From contig NZ_CALDPF010000020.1 of assembly GCF_937912035.1 (NCBI RefSeq), positions 1 through 49,036 of the forward strand: DNA of 49,036 nt, written 5' to 3'. Source of the DNA: an uncultured Bacteroides sp. Its GTDB lineage: Bacteria; Bacteroidota; Bacteroidia; Bacteroidales; Bacteroidaceae. A program made the position numbers and the translations under genes. Positions 31,488 through 40,124 of the stretch are shown one piece after another. The stretch's first letter is position 1, and every line of letters begins with the position of its first letter. The notes under the pieces are model-generated. The model was not told the DNA's origin, made no database searches, and was given only the letters and a program-made list of their open reading frames with translations.

Positions 31488-33911
31488 TTATAAATCGTCC
31501 TCTTCGACTATTCCATTTTTACGTATAAAACCTTTTTGCACGCCGTACCATTTCTGCGCGTGTCGGCTGGCTCCCATTCGTTCCCAGTCCGGCAAATCAT
31601 CAATCATTTTGCATATTTTTCTTGATAGATATTTATATTCTTTATCTGCCATATCTCGCCCCATTTGCTCGCAAATGAACTCTGCTGCGCATACCTTTTC
31701 TCTTAGTTCCACGCCTTTAGCATCCAACGGGTCGGGGTTCTTTAACCACCTGCGTCGGTCTGTTATATCATAGGTCGCCCAGTCCACCGGTAGTTTGGTA
31801 TCTAAGAATTTTTGCAGCATTGCCGCTATCGGATCATCGCTGTTGTCGTTATAGTCCTCCTGTCTTTTTCTGGCCTGTATTTCCATTTCGTCGTTTAGGT
31901 ATAGCTTTTCTCCCTGCTTGTAATAATGCACAGCTTCAGCCCAAAGTTGGTCTCTGTCTCTATCTAATGCTTCTTGCCATTTTTTATGTTTGCGTAAAGC
32001 CGGATTTACAGCCATTACCCAAAAGCGGCGGTTTCCATTATCGCCTTTGAGAAATAATACCTCGTTAGTTGTTCCGCAAAATACGCACTGTCTAGGATGT
32101 TCAGCAGTTCGTTTTCCGTATGCCGCCCTATAGATATCTACTCTTTTTGATAGATAAGCCTTTACACTTTCCACATCACTACGTTTAATACTTGCTAATT
32201 CTCCCATTTCAATAATCCACGCACGGCGCAGTTGCTCCATACCTTCTTTGCCCTCTGTGGTTGTTATGCTATCGTTAAACCATTTGCCACCCATTTTCCC
32301 TAGCAGCGTTGATTTACCTACTCCTTCCGGTCCTGTTAGGATTAGACAATAATCGTATTTACATCCTGGATTAAACACACGTGTAACTGCTGCTGTAAAA
32401 TGCTTACGTGTCATTGTTCGGTTTAGCTCGGTGTCCTCAGCGCCGATATAGTCAATAATTAGGCGTTCCAGGCGTGGCGTACCGTCCCAGGTTAAGCCGT
32501 TGAGGTAGTCGCGTATAGGGTGGTAGCTGTGGCGCGTTAGTACAGCGGTCAAAGCGTCGGCGATCTTTTCCTTACCGGTTATATCGTAGTTCTTTTCCAG
32601 CCATACGCGTAGGTTAGCGTCGTCGTTATCCGTCCACTGGGTCGCGTATTTGTTCCAAGGCAGCCCTCCAACAACAGCATCCACACCAGCAAATAGATCA
32701 TGTGTAATTCGTCCTTTTAGTGCAGGATCATTTTCTAATATGAGTAATATATTACCTATAGTACATTGAAGCTTACCTGATTTGCTATATTCTAATTCAG
32801 CTTTCCATTCGTCGCTGTAGTCCTCGGGTATCTCCACTCCCTGGAAATCATCCTCTACAGATTTACTGCGCTCTCTTGATAAGAGCAGCTTTACATTATG
32901 ATCTTTTCTTGCCATTTCCTGCATAGCTTCAAATGATGGCTTACGTGTAACATCCAGTGCGCGGCTTCCCTCATCTTTCGCGCCGTATAGGTGTATGCGG
33001 CATAAGTCGAAAGCGTTACATAGCTGTCTACTTGCAGGATCTGTTTCGTGGTGCGAAAAGGCAAATTTTCCCTCGTAGCAAACCAAACCACCGGCGACGC
33101 TACCTAGCTTGTAGGTATATCGCCCGTCGGCTCCGGTTGCTTCGTAGCTGTCAGGTAGAAATTTCTCTATCGCTTCTTCGATACTGTAGGCACGGCAAAA
33201 CGCTCCTATCAGTCCGGGTTTCTCCGTTGGATCTCCTGCTTTCTTTATCTCGTGGGCTATTATGTCGCCCTCTCTGCTTGATATAGGCCATGCGCTTACG
33301 TCCTTATAATCTACGTATTGTGCTAATATTTGGTCTACGTTACATGCTGGTCCGTCTTGATAATCAAAAACATACTCTGCGTCCTTACTGGTGCTGGGCC
33401 AATAAAATAGTCGTGGTAATTCATAAGTGGTATCATCGAAAAGATCTATACCGATTTCGGCTGCTATCTTACGACAAAGGGGCTCATATTCTGCCGGTGT
33501 GACTTGTCTGTTTAGTGGAAATACTAACCTATAGCGCGGTGTCTTTTCGCTGTGTTTATGCGTGCTGTATATCATTGCCGCGAAACTAAATGCCATTTGG
33601 AAATCTTCCCACACGTCTAAGGTTCCATAGTCAATATCCAGAGTAGCCACGCTTCGATATAAAACGTTTGTATTCTTTCGTACTCCACCACTAAGATATC
33701 CCCCTACAAATCCACCCACATCTTTTACATTGCTTTGCTCCTCACGTGTCATACGCTCATACTCTGCTGCTGTTTCGCCTGTACGCCTTGTTTGGCTACA
33801 GCGTTCTAGTAGTTCGGACCATTGCCAATGCCTATTTCTCCATTTTTTAGACAAGCGGCTATGAGCTGTTGCTAAGTCTATCGTAAAATCATATTTTAAT
33901 TTAATCTTCAT
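31488..33911 (-). CDS. VapE-like primase-helicase
   Basis: The 807-aa protein joins an N-terminal primase-like domain to a C-terminal virulence-associated E (VapE) type ATPase. The N-terminal part has VATLDIDYGTLDV as the acidic site and KTPRYRLVFPLNRQ. The middle is a linker with YGAKDEGSRALDV. The ATPase has LILTGPEGVGKSTLLGKMGG near residue 525, AWIIEMGELASIKRS, and VFCGTTNEVLFLKGDNGNRRFW, with an arginine finger. It would start and drive phage DNA replication. The G+C content in and around this gene is visibly higher than in the left module. Confidence 0.87.
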   Translation of the reverse strand: MKIKLKYDFTIDLATAHSRLSKKWRNRHWQWSELLERCSQTRRTGETAAEYERMTREEQSNVKDVGGFVGGYLSGGVRKNTNVLYRSVATLDIDYGTLDVWEDFQMAFSFAAMIYSTHKHSEKTPRYRLVFPLNRQVTPAEYEPLCRKIAAEIGIDLFDDTTYELPRLFYWPSTSKDAEYVFDYQDGPACNVDQILAQYVDYKDVSAWPISSREGDIIAHEIKKAGDPTEKPGLIGAFCRAYSIEEAIEKFLPDSYEATGADGRYTYKLGSVAGGLVCYEGKFAFSHHETDPASRQLCNAFDLCRIHLYGAKDEGSRALDVTRKPSFEAMQEMARKDHNVKLLLSRERSKSVEDDFQGVEIPEDYSDEWKAELEYSKSGKLQCTIGNILLILENDPALKGRITHDLFAGVDAVVGGLPWNKYATQWTDNDDANLRVWLEKNYDITGKEKIADALTAVLTRHSYHPIRDYLNGLTWDGTPRLERLIIDYIGAEDTELNRTMTRKHFTAAVTRVFNPGCKYDYCLILTGPEGVGKSTLLGKMGGKWFNDSITTTEGKEGMEQLRRAWIIEMGELASIKRSDVESVKAYLSKRVDIYRAAYGKRTAEHPRQCVFCGTTNEVLFLKGDNGNRRFWVMAVNPALRKHKKWQEALDRDRDQLWAEAVHYYKQGEKLYLNDEMEIQARKRQEDYNDNSDDPIAAMLQKFLDTKLPVDWATYDITDRRRWLKNPDPLDAKGVELREKVCAAEFICEQMGRDMADKEYKYLSRKICKMIDDLPDWERMGASRHAQKWYGVQKGFIRKNGIVEEDDL

Positions 33912-34107
33912 ATTTCACTATCTTATTAATAAAGTACTTGATATTTTCAGCGTCGCAGTAAATTGTTATCCGTCTTACCTTAGTACGGCATCTGCTCACT
34001 CTGATAGCATGTGGCGTTGGTTCGTCCTCAAAACGTCGATATATATTCTGCAAAAGTGTAGCGGAAACATCGACTGTTACCTTACCATTAAAATCTTTTT
34101 CTTCCAT
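33901..34107 (-). CDS. hypothetical protein, 68 aa
   Basis: The small basic protein has a strand-rich start (GKVTVDVSATLLQNIYRRF) and a second strand pair (RTKVRRITIYCDAENIKYFINK). Its stop overlaps the VapE-like start by 11 bases, and it begins three bases after the 46-aa cysteine-rich gene. The family is not recognised. Confidence 0.55.
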   Translation of the reverse strand: MEEKDFNGKVTVDVSATLLQNIYRRFEDEPTPHAIRVSRCRTKVRRITIYCDAENIKYFINKIVKYED

Positions 34108-34110
34108 ATA

Positions 34111-34251
34111 TCAATCCTCCGAAATATAATCTATACAACTTTCTTGTTCATCGTCCACCTGATTATTGGTTAAGGCACATTCAAAACATGAATCGTAATG
34201 TACACACATCAAACAGTTACCACATTTTTTCATTTTGTCATCATTTGGCAT
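34111..34251 (-). CDS. small cysteine-rich zinc-binding-like protein, 46 aa
   Basis: An ATG at 34249-34251 opens a 46-codon frame ending at 34111. The protein contains CGNCLMC and then C-x-x-C (SCFEC), five cysteines in 16 residues, plus His18. This suits a small zinc knuckle. The neighbours on both sides are three and 22 bases away in the same direction, so it is a plausible operon member. I did not recognise a family. Confidence 0.5.
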   Translation of the reverse strand: MPNDDKMKKCGNCLMCVHYDSCFECALTNNQVDDEQESCIDYISED

Positions 34252-34273
34252 GGTTATCTATTTATTATGGTTA

Positions 34274-36220
34274 TTAATCTTTGAGATAATATGGTGTTGT
34301 ATATCCTGCGCCTTTTAGCGGCAGGTCGTGGCACCAGTCAATAGGTTTGCTAAAAATATTTTCGACGTCTTGCAGGGTTTGTCCCGGCTCCGCTTCTACC
34401 ACTATTTCGTCGTGGATATGGAAAACGATATTAAGCCCTGATGCTTCAGCTCTTAAGATGATAAAGCCAAGTATATCTCTTGCAATAGCTTGCACTATGT
34501 TCTCTGTCAGCTTACCCCCATAGGTCCGTATCTTTCCCCATTTCTTAGTCGTTTGGTTTGTACCCTCATATTCGATGATTTCGTGATCACCTCTCCATCC
34601 ATCATTTCGTTCTATTCCTATTTTAGTACGTGGATAGCATATTGTACGCCCCGATGGTAGAGTTATGAGTAACATTCCCCATCTGTATGATACCACTATA
34701 TTTCGATTTATTGTAGTAGATTCTCCTGTTTTTATTGCTTTTATAGCCGCCGCTTCAATGATACTCCAAAAGCGTACAATTCGCGGATTTGTTTCTCGCC
34801 ATCGAAGCATAATATCTTTTTCTTCCTGCTCGGTTAATCCCATACGGCTACCTCCCATAGCTTCTAGTGCAGCAACACCACCGCCGTAACCCAAAGCCAA
34901 AACTGCGATTTTCCCTTTTTGTCTAAGTTCGGCATTAGGTCCGTGTTTTTCCACTTTGCAATTAAACATTTGTCCTGCTGTTGCACAGTATATATCGCCG
35001 CCTGCACGGAATACGTCTAATACCCATTGCTCACCGGCTAACCACGCAATTACTCGCGCCTCGATAGCGGAAAAGTCGCATACGTGGAAGGTGCAGCCGG
35101 GCTTTGCAACAAACGCGGTACGTATCAGCTCCGAAAGCACGTGCGTAGGGTTGGCGTAGTTTAGTTGGAAATCATCTAAATCTCCTGCTTTCACCAATTG
35201 ACGTGCATAGTCTAAATCGGGTAAATGATTCTGTGGTAAGTTCTGCACCTGTACCAATCTACCGGCCCATCGTCCGGTACGTGCTGCACCGTAGAATTGT
35301 AATAGTCCATGTATTCGTCCATCGTTACAAACACATTCCAACATAGCCGCATATTTTTTGTTAGATGTTTTACCCATTTCACGGCGTAATTCCAAGGCTC
35401 TGCTGGCTTTGCTAAAGAATTTTACTAAAGTCTCTACCTCGTCCAAACTCTTTTTGTTTAGTGTCGTAACAGTTATTCCGCAAGTACGATTCAGATACTC
35501 TTTTAGTTGTGTTGTGCTGTTTGGATTCTCAAGACCGGTAATAACTTTCGCCTCTTCCAACAGCTGCGCTTTATACTCCTCGTCAAAGCGTGCTGCGTTT
35601 TCGGCTAACTGCCGATCTAACAAAACCCCTCTGTCGTTAATGCGTTGATCTACTGTGTACAGTTCTTCATCAAACTTAGCAGGCTCTAATCTGCGTACTT
35701 TGGCTAAAATCTGCTGCTCTACCTCAACGTCGCGGATATTGTACTGCTTGAATAACTCCCAACGGTCGAACGCGTCTGCTGGCATGTGGCGTTTGCCTTT
35801 GGTCGGTGTAGAGAAATAGCGTATAAGGGTTTTACCCTCTTTCATCTTCCCCTCTTTCAATCTAAGTACTTCTGCACATTGCTCCAACGATAGAGGCAAT
35901 GCCATACGTGCAGCACGCACCATAGTACATCTCCATTGTGTAGGATCCATCAATGACCAACCGAAGTAACGACTGATACAAATACGTTCGAAAGCTGCAT
36001 TAAAAGCTGTTTTAATAACAAGAGGATCCCTTAAAGCATCCACGATTTCGGCAGGTAGTGTTTCGCCTTGTGCTAAATCCACGCATAGCACCGGTCCACC
36101 ATCTACGCTATAGGAGAATAGCAGTATTGTAAAATCATCTGCTTCTACATAGCGATATATGCCGCAGCTTTTCAGATCGTGGCTGCTGTAAGTTTCAATA
36201 TCAATGCCTATTTCTCTCAT
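34274..36220 (-). CDS. polA: family A DNA polymerase
   Basis: The ATG at 36220 is preferred (648 aa), because MREIGIDIETYSSHDL begins the 3'-5' exonuclease domain directly. The 20-codon extension to 36277 would need a GTG start inside a hairpin. The exonuclease acidic residues lie in GIDIETYSS. The polymerase has motif A CDFSAIEARVIAWLAGE, a motif B region with RQKGKIAVLALGYGGG, and motif C HDEIVVEAEPGQ. It replicates phage A DNA. It lies between DUF2815 and the cysteine-rich gene. Confidence 0.93.
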   Translation of the reverse strand: MREIGIDIETYSSHDLKSCGIYRYVEADDFTILLFSYSVDGGPVLCVDLAQGETLPAEIVDALRDPLVIKTAFNAAFERICISRYFGWSLMDPTQWRCTMVRAARMALPLSLEQCAEVLRLKEGKMKEGKTLIRYFSTPTKGKRHMPADAFDRWELFKQYNIRDVEVEQQILAKVRRLEPAKFDEELYTVDQRINDRGVLLDRQLAENAARFDEEYKAQLLEEAKVITGLENPNSTTQLKEYLNRTCGITVTTLNKKSLDEVETLVKFFSKASRALELRREMGKTSNKKYAAMLECVCNDGRIHGLLQFYGAARTGRWAGRLVQVQNLPQNHLPDLDYARQLVKAGDLDDFQLNYANPTHVLSELIRTAFVAKPGCTFHVCDFSAIEARVIAWLAGEQWVLDVFRAGGDIYCATAGQMFNCKVEKHGPNAELRQKGKIAVLALGYGGGVAALEAMGGSRMGLTEQEEKDIMLRWRETNPRIVRFWSIIEAAAIKAIKTGESTTINRNIVVSYRWGMLLITLPSGRTICYPRTKIGIERNDGWRGDHEIIEYEGTNQTTKKWGKIRTYGGKLTENIVQAIARDILGFIILRAEASGLNIVFHIHDEIVVEAEPGQTLQDVENIFSKPIDWCHDLPLKGAGYTTPYYLKD

Positions 36221-36272
36221 ATTAAATCTTGCTTTTGCGATTTTTTTTCTGTTACGTTTATGATTTGGAATT

Positions 36273-36308
36273 AACACCTATACAAGCGCTGATACTTGCA
36301 TAGGTGTT
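36273..36308 (-). promoter_or_regulatory. 14-bp hairpin before the polymerase gene
   Basis: AACACCTATACAAG (36273-36286) and CTTGCATAGGTGTT (36295-36308) pair with one mismatch around an 8-base loop. No T tract follows, so it is not a terminator. It lies between the DUF2815 and polymerase genes and could control mRNA processing or translation of the polymerase. Confidence 0.6.
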
Positions 36309-36315
36309 GAGTGGT

Positions 36316-36876
36316 TTATAAATCTTCGTCATCATCCATATCTATATCTGCAAAGTCGCTTTCAGCAGATGCTCTGCCCCCTAGTCTTTCACCATCCTTA
36401 AATTTCATAATGTTATTAAGGCCGCATGCTACACCACGGTTACCGCTTACATCGTAGCCAAAGAATGTTACCGAAACAATAGCCCAAACTCCACTGTATA
36501 TCTCATCTTCATCCATAATCGGTGATTTGTTTTTGTCACAAACTCCTGGGCGTGTGCTGCTCTTTGCGTTTATGTAAAATTTTTCACTATATACGCCATC
36601 GTCCTCTTTATCAGTATCACCGTCGCGCAGTGGCATATCTAATTTTTTAGGTTCTTTGCCACCCCATTTTGAAGCTATAGCTGCTTTCTTTGCCGCCTCA
36701 ATAGCCTGTTGGATAGCCTTAATAGTTTCTTTTTCTTCTTTTGGGATAAGTACGTTAGTCATATACTTACCATTAGCAGTATCTCCATCTGGAGAGTATT
36801 TGCTAAATACATGTGTGTAACTCAATCGGCATGGGCCGAAAACTACCTTCGTGTCTTTTACTATTGGTGTAATCAT
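36316..36876 (-). CDS. DUF2815, SSB-like protein
   Basis: The 186-aa product matches DUF2815, usually found beside DUF2800 and phage PolA. It begins MITPIVKDTKVVFGPCRLSYTHVF and has GKYMTNVLIPKEEKETIKAIQ and a late GVWAIVSVTFFGYDVSGNRGVACGLNN block. The C terminus is acidic (FADIDMDDDEDL). It is thought to act as a phage ssDNA-binding protein with an acidic tip like that of SSB. It follows DUF2800 after 58 bases. Confidence 0.9.
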   Translation of the reverse strand: MITPIVKDTKVVFGPCRLSYTHVFSKYSPDGDTANGKYMTNVLIPKEEKETIKAIQQAIEAAKKAAIASKWGGKEPKKLDMPLRDGDTDKEDDGVYSEKFYINAKSSTRPGVCDKNKSPIMDEDEIYSGVWAIVSVTFFGYDVSGNRGVACGLNNIMKFKDGERLGGRASAESDFADIDMDDDEDL

Positions 36877-36934
36877 GATTAAATGTTTTTATCTTATTCA
36901 ATCTCGGAATACGCCGAGCCGTCTTGTTATTTAT

Positions 36935-38095
36935 CTATAAATTGATATCTTTAAAATCATCTGCTACCGGATCTAGGGCAGGTCGTTTGTCGCTTTCAGG
37001 AGCTAGTGTAGGTTTGCCTTGTGGCTTTTCTACGTATTCACCACATATAACAGCAAACTGTTTCTTTCCTGTTAGCTTCTCCAGTTCGGTAATTGTACGT
37101 AGCTCTTGAGGCTTGTAAATTTCTGTAGTTTTGTAGCCTGCTTTGTTTAGCGCTAAAGCTGCACCCTCTTGGTCGGTAATCTTACGGACGCTGCGTCCTT
37201 CAACGATTTTCCAACCCGGTAATTGTATACCGCTTAACGCTTGTTGTAGTGCGTAGTCCTCTACACCTGCTAACCACGTTTTTACGATTGGCAAAATAGG
37301 TAATACATCGCCGGCTAATTCTTCGGCGCTTAGCAGCTTCGGATCTTGGTAATTTTCTGCGGCCTGTTTGCAGCGGTCTGTCAATGCTCGGCAGCTGCTT
37401 TTTACCTTGCAGAATTGGCACCACTCGCCAGGTACTTGCGGGCCGTTACCCTCATATGCCTGTCTTGCCTTTGGCACTAGTACCGTATCAGCCCACACCA
37501 TTAATTCTGAAACGGTTAACTCGTCATCACTTAAGTTCTCGATGCGTGGCTGTATAATTGTCATTCGCACCTTATCTATTTTGTATTCAAAACTGAATTT
37601 TTCAAAAGCACCTAAAGCATATATCTTCATTTGCGGATTATCGACAGCTGATACCTTAACGCCTTTTCCATATTTGAAATCTATTATCTCCATAGTTCCG
37701 TCGGCGATGATAATAGCGTCGGCAGTTCCGAAAGCATCGGGTATATATTCGCTGAAATCTAATCTCGTTTCAATGAGTAGCTGCGCATCTTTAGTAATGG
37801 CGCGTGCGGCGTTGAATCTCTCCAGTACTATAGTTTTATAGGTGTCTGTATATTCGTCCATTTCGCCTGAATGGTAGCGCTCATATAATGATGCTATCTC
37901 TTTAGCTTCTGAATCGGTAGGCGTGCCTAAAAACTCTTTCAATTTCTTCGCGCAATAAGCGTGTGCCAATGACCCCTCGGCGGCGTAGTCGCTGCCTTTG
38001 TCTATTACACCAGCCTCCAAACGTGGAGCAGGTGTACAGTTTATCCATCTATGAGCTGATGACGGACTTAATAAGGCATGTGAATTATTTTCCAT
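36935..38095 (-). CDS. DUF2800 nuclease (PD-(D/E)XK, Cas4-like)
   Basis: The 386-aa protein starts with SSAHRWINCTPAPRLEAG, then AAEGSLAHAYCAKKLKEFL. The nuclease core has GTADAIIIADGTMEIIDFKYGKG, giving the D...D-x-K active site. A C-terminal cysteine group (WCQFCKVKSSCRALTDRC) resembles a Cas4-type Fe-S or zinc site. It is probably an exonuclease for phage recombination. It lies directly upstream of DUF2815 in the standard order. Confidence 0.92.
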   Translation of the reverse strand: MENNSHALLSPSSAHRWINCTPAPRLEAGVIDKGSDYAAEGSLAHAYCAKKLKEFLGTPTDSEAKEIASLYERYHSGEMDEYTDTYKTIVLERFNAARAITKDAQLLIETRLDFSEYIPDAFGTADAIIIADGTMEIIDFKYGKGVKVSAVDNPQMKIYALGAFEKFSFEYKIDKVRMTIIQPRIENLSDDELTVSELMVWADTVLVPKARQAYEGNGPQVPGEWCQFCKVKSSCRALTDRCKQAAENYQDPKLLSAEELAGDVLPILPIVKTWLAGVEDYALQQALSGIQLPGWKIVEGRSVRKITDQEGAALALNKAGYKTTEIYKPQELRTITELEKLTGKKQFAVICGEYVEKPQGKPTLAPESDKRPALDPVADDFKDINL

Positions 38096-38098
38096 ATC

Positions 38099-38584
38099 TT
38101 AATAAGGACAGTCTACTACCAGTTCGTTATCTTTCACGTACACAGCATCACAGAGAGCTATGAACCTTTCTCTACATTCGCTATCAGGAAGATTGCTAGG
38201 CTTATCAACGCCACCACATACAGCAGCCGTATTCTTAAACCAACCATTTAAAGCTCTGTGCCATTTCTTATAACCCTCACCATCGGTATTCTCTTTGTAG
38301 TTCTCACCCTCGATACGCTTTCTAGTTCTATCTATAGCCTCACGCACATCTACTTCTGTGTATTCTTTAACTGATACAGCCTCAACCGGTGCCTTTTCTG
38401 TAGTCTTTTCTTCCCGCTTTGGTTGTGGATCTGCTGGGATTTCTACTTGCTGCGAATTTGCAGCTATTAAATTTCTCCGTTCGGGTGCATCGATCTGTCG
38501 ACTGCTGAATAGCGATGATAATATACCGCTTAGCTCTGTTGTCATGCCGATATTAACCGACACGTTAATTTGAATTGGTTGCAT
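38099..38584 (-). CDS. hypothetical protein, 161 aa
   Basis: The product has a hydrophobic-polar N terminus (PIQINVSVNIGMTTELSGIL), a proline/lysine/glutamate linker, and a helical C terminus with YKKWHRALNGWFKNTAAVCGG. No family is recognised. It stands three bases before the DUF2800 start. It may belong to the recombination set, but only position suggests it. Confidence 0.55.
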   Translation of the reverse strand: MQPIQINVSVNIGMTTELSGILSSLFSSRQIDAPERRNLIAANSQQVEIPADPQPKREEKTTEKAPVEAVSVKEYTEVDVREAIDRTRKRIEGENYKENTDGEGYKKWHRALNGWFKNTAAVCGGVDKPSNLPDSECRERFIALCDAVYVKDNELVVDCPY

Positions 38585-38606
38585 ACTTTTAAATATTTAA
38601 TCGTTT

Positions 38607-38819
38607 TTAGATGATTCTGTTATCTTCTAACAGTTTATTGATATCGTGTACATTGAAGAATAATTTGCCTGATACTTTAGACGGAATTAATAGGGCCTTA
38701 TACTTTAGGCTATCAATAAAATTTCTTGAACACCCCATATATGCCATTGCTTCATCCATATTAAGCCACACTTTATTAACCGGCTCAACCTTTCCTATTT
38801 TTAATTTCTTTGTTCTCAT
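38607..38819 (-). CDS. MerR/excisionase-type helix-turn-helix protein
   Basis: The 70-aa protein ends with the common HTH_17 layout: VWLNMDEAMAYMGCSRNFI (HTH), DSLKYKALLIPSK (wing start) and GKLFFNVHDINKLLEDN. Such small proteins act as excisionase or early regulator in Bacteroides elements. It lies in the early leftward operon close to the promoter at 39310-39340 and far from the integrase, so either role is possible. Confidence 0.75.
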   Translation of the reverse strand: MRTKKLKIGKVEPVNKVWLNMDEAMAYMGCSRNFIDSLKYKALLIPSKVSGKLFFNVHDINKLLEDNRII

Positions 38820-38824
38820 AATAT

Positions 38825-39019
38825 TTAATCGTTTAGAATTTCTTGAAATAGTTTATCGTTTTTAGCGAATCGTGTAAATAGCTTGTAGAAGATGTAACCG
38901 GTTATCAAACCGATTGCTTTAGTAGCTAACAGAATAGAATGTGAATCACTCTCACAGAATAGGAGGATTAATGAAACCATAAATAATAATCCAAGTGTAC
39001 CATACTTCAATGCTCTCAT
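38825..39019 (-). CDS. small two-helix membrane protein, 64 aa
   Basis: Two membrane helices, roughly residues 7-21 (GTLGLLFMVSLILLF) and 28-46 (ILLATKAIGLITGYIFYKL), with a short acidic turn between. The C terminus is charged. It lies in the early leftward operon. The family is unknown. An exclusion or membrane role is possible. Confidence 0.55.
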   Translation of the reverse strand: MRALKYGTLGLLFMVSLILLFCESDSHSILLATKAIGLITGYIFYKLFTRFAKNDKLFQEILND

Positions 39020-39026
39020 AGTAGTA

Positions 39027-39230
39027 TTATTTTAAACGTGTTATGTGCATACCTTTAGGAACACGTTCACAATTGAACACATATCCCTCTTTTTTCAAAT
39101 TGCAGATTGCAGAATGAATGTTATTCGCTTCAATGTCCTTAAACCATATATAGCCACTTTGGAACTTTTCCATTCTTCTCAATGTGATTGTGGCTGAAGG
39201 AATTCTTTCAATTTTTATTGCTTTTTCCAT
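39027..39230 (-). CDS. hypothetical protein, 67 aa, first gene of the early operon
   Basis: The product is small, basic and probably beta-alpha-beta (IKIERIPSATITLRRMEKF, then IKDIE-like helix and HSAICNLKKEGYVFNCERVPKG). It is the first gene after the leftward promoter at 39310-39340, so it would be made first on induction. The function is unknown. First-gene position often holds an antirepressor or regulator, but no motif supports it. Confidence 0.55.
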   Translation of the reverse strand: MEKAIKIERIPSATITLRRMEKFQSGYIWFKDIEANNIHSAICNLKKEGYVFNCERVPKGMHITRLK

Positions 39231-39309
39231 CGCTTTTATTTATGTTTGTTCTCCTTTGTTTTACTTGCCATATAATTGCGTTATAATGGTGCGCCAATTA
39301 TTGATAATG

Positions 39310-39340
39310 CAAATATACCCCAAACGGGTTAATTGGCAAA
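39310..39340 (-). promoter_or_regulatory. main early leftward promoter of phage A
   Basis: Read leftward, TTTG (39337-39340), a 19-base spacer and TATATTTG (39310-39317) match the Bacteroidetes consensus exactly. It faces the repressor gene (39402, +) and leads to the early operon. Sequences with GGGTTA/TAACCC symmetry around it may be operators, but I could not define a clean operator. Confidence 0.7.
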
Positions 39341-39401
39341 TAAAAAGAAAAGATTTTTATACTCAATTGGGTTATTTATAACGGTTCTAAATTACATAGG
39401 A

Positions 39402-40091
39402 ATGAAAAGGCTTGTATTACAAAGACTTGCATTGATTCAGTCTACTTATGGATTGAATGATAGTGCTTTTGCTAATAAAATAGGAATATCTCAAACTACA
39501 TTCTCTAACATTATTAATAGAGATAGTGATATTAAACATAGTGTTTTGGAAAAGATTGTCAACTCATTTGGGGATATTTCTCCAGAATGGCTATTAACAG
39601 GTAATGGAGATATGTTCAAGACTGAAATATCAAAGATACACAAACCTAAATCAGCAGAAAAGATATATGAAGAACAGACTATTAACCTATACAATGTAGA
39701 TGCAGCAGCTAACCTAAAAACTTTATTCGACCAAAAAAATCAAAATATAATAGGTAGAGTCGTTGTTCCTGATATGCCAAAATGTGATGGAGCTGTAAAT
39801 GTCAAAGGAGACTCTATGTATCCATTACTTAAATCTGGTGATATCGTTGCATACAAAGAAGTCAATGTAGATATGAGGAATATCTTTTTTGGTGAGATGT
39901 ATCTAGTTTCAATTGATTTAGATGGTGAGGAATACCTTTCAGTGAAATATGTTCAAAAGTCAGATTTAGGAGATGATTGGATTAAACTTGTCAGCCACAA
40001 TACCAACCACCAACCGAAAGACTTTCCTGTAAGCTCAATTAAAGCAATGGGATTAATTAAGTTTACTATTAGGTTTAATACGATGAAGTAA
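39402..40091 (+). CDS. prophage repressor, HTH plus S24 (LexA-like) domain
   Basis: Start chosen at the ATG at 39402 (229 aa). The frame is open 23 codons further up, but that segment is not part of the fold. The N terminus is a lambda-repressor-like HTH (LNDSAFANKIGISQTTFSNII). The C-terminal half carries the S24 protease signature, with Ser138 in GDSMYPLLKSGD and Lys182 in LSVKYVQ. The protein would hold phage A lysogenic and could self-cleave on SOS. It faces the strong leftward promoter and is followed by the restriction-like gene after 33 bases. Confidence 0.88.
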   Translation: MKRLVLQRLALIQSTYGLNDSAFANKIGISQTTFSNIINRDSDIKHSVLEKIVNSFGDISPEWLLTGNGDMFKTEISKIHKPKSAEKIYEEQTINLYNVDAAANLKTLFDQKNQNIIGRVVVPDMPKCDGAVNVKGDSMYPLLKSGDIVAYKEVNVDMRNIFFGEMYLVSIDLDGEEYLSVKYVQKSDLGDDWIKLVSHNTNHQPKDFPVSSIKAMGLIKFTIRFNTMK

Positions 40092-40124
40092 CTAGCAGAT
40101 TTTTAACGACAAAATATTGATACT

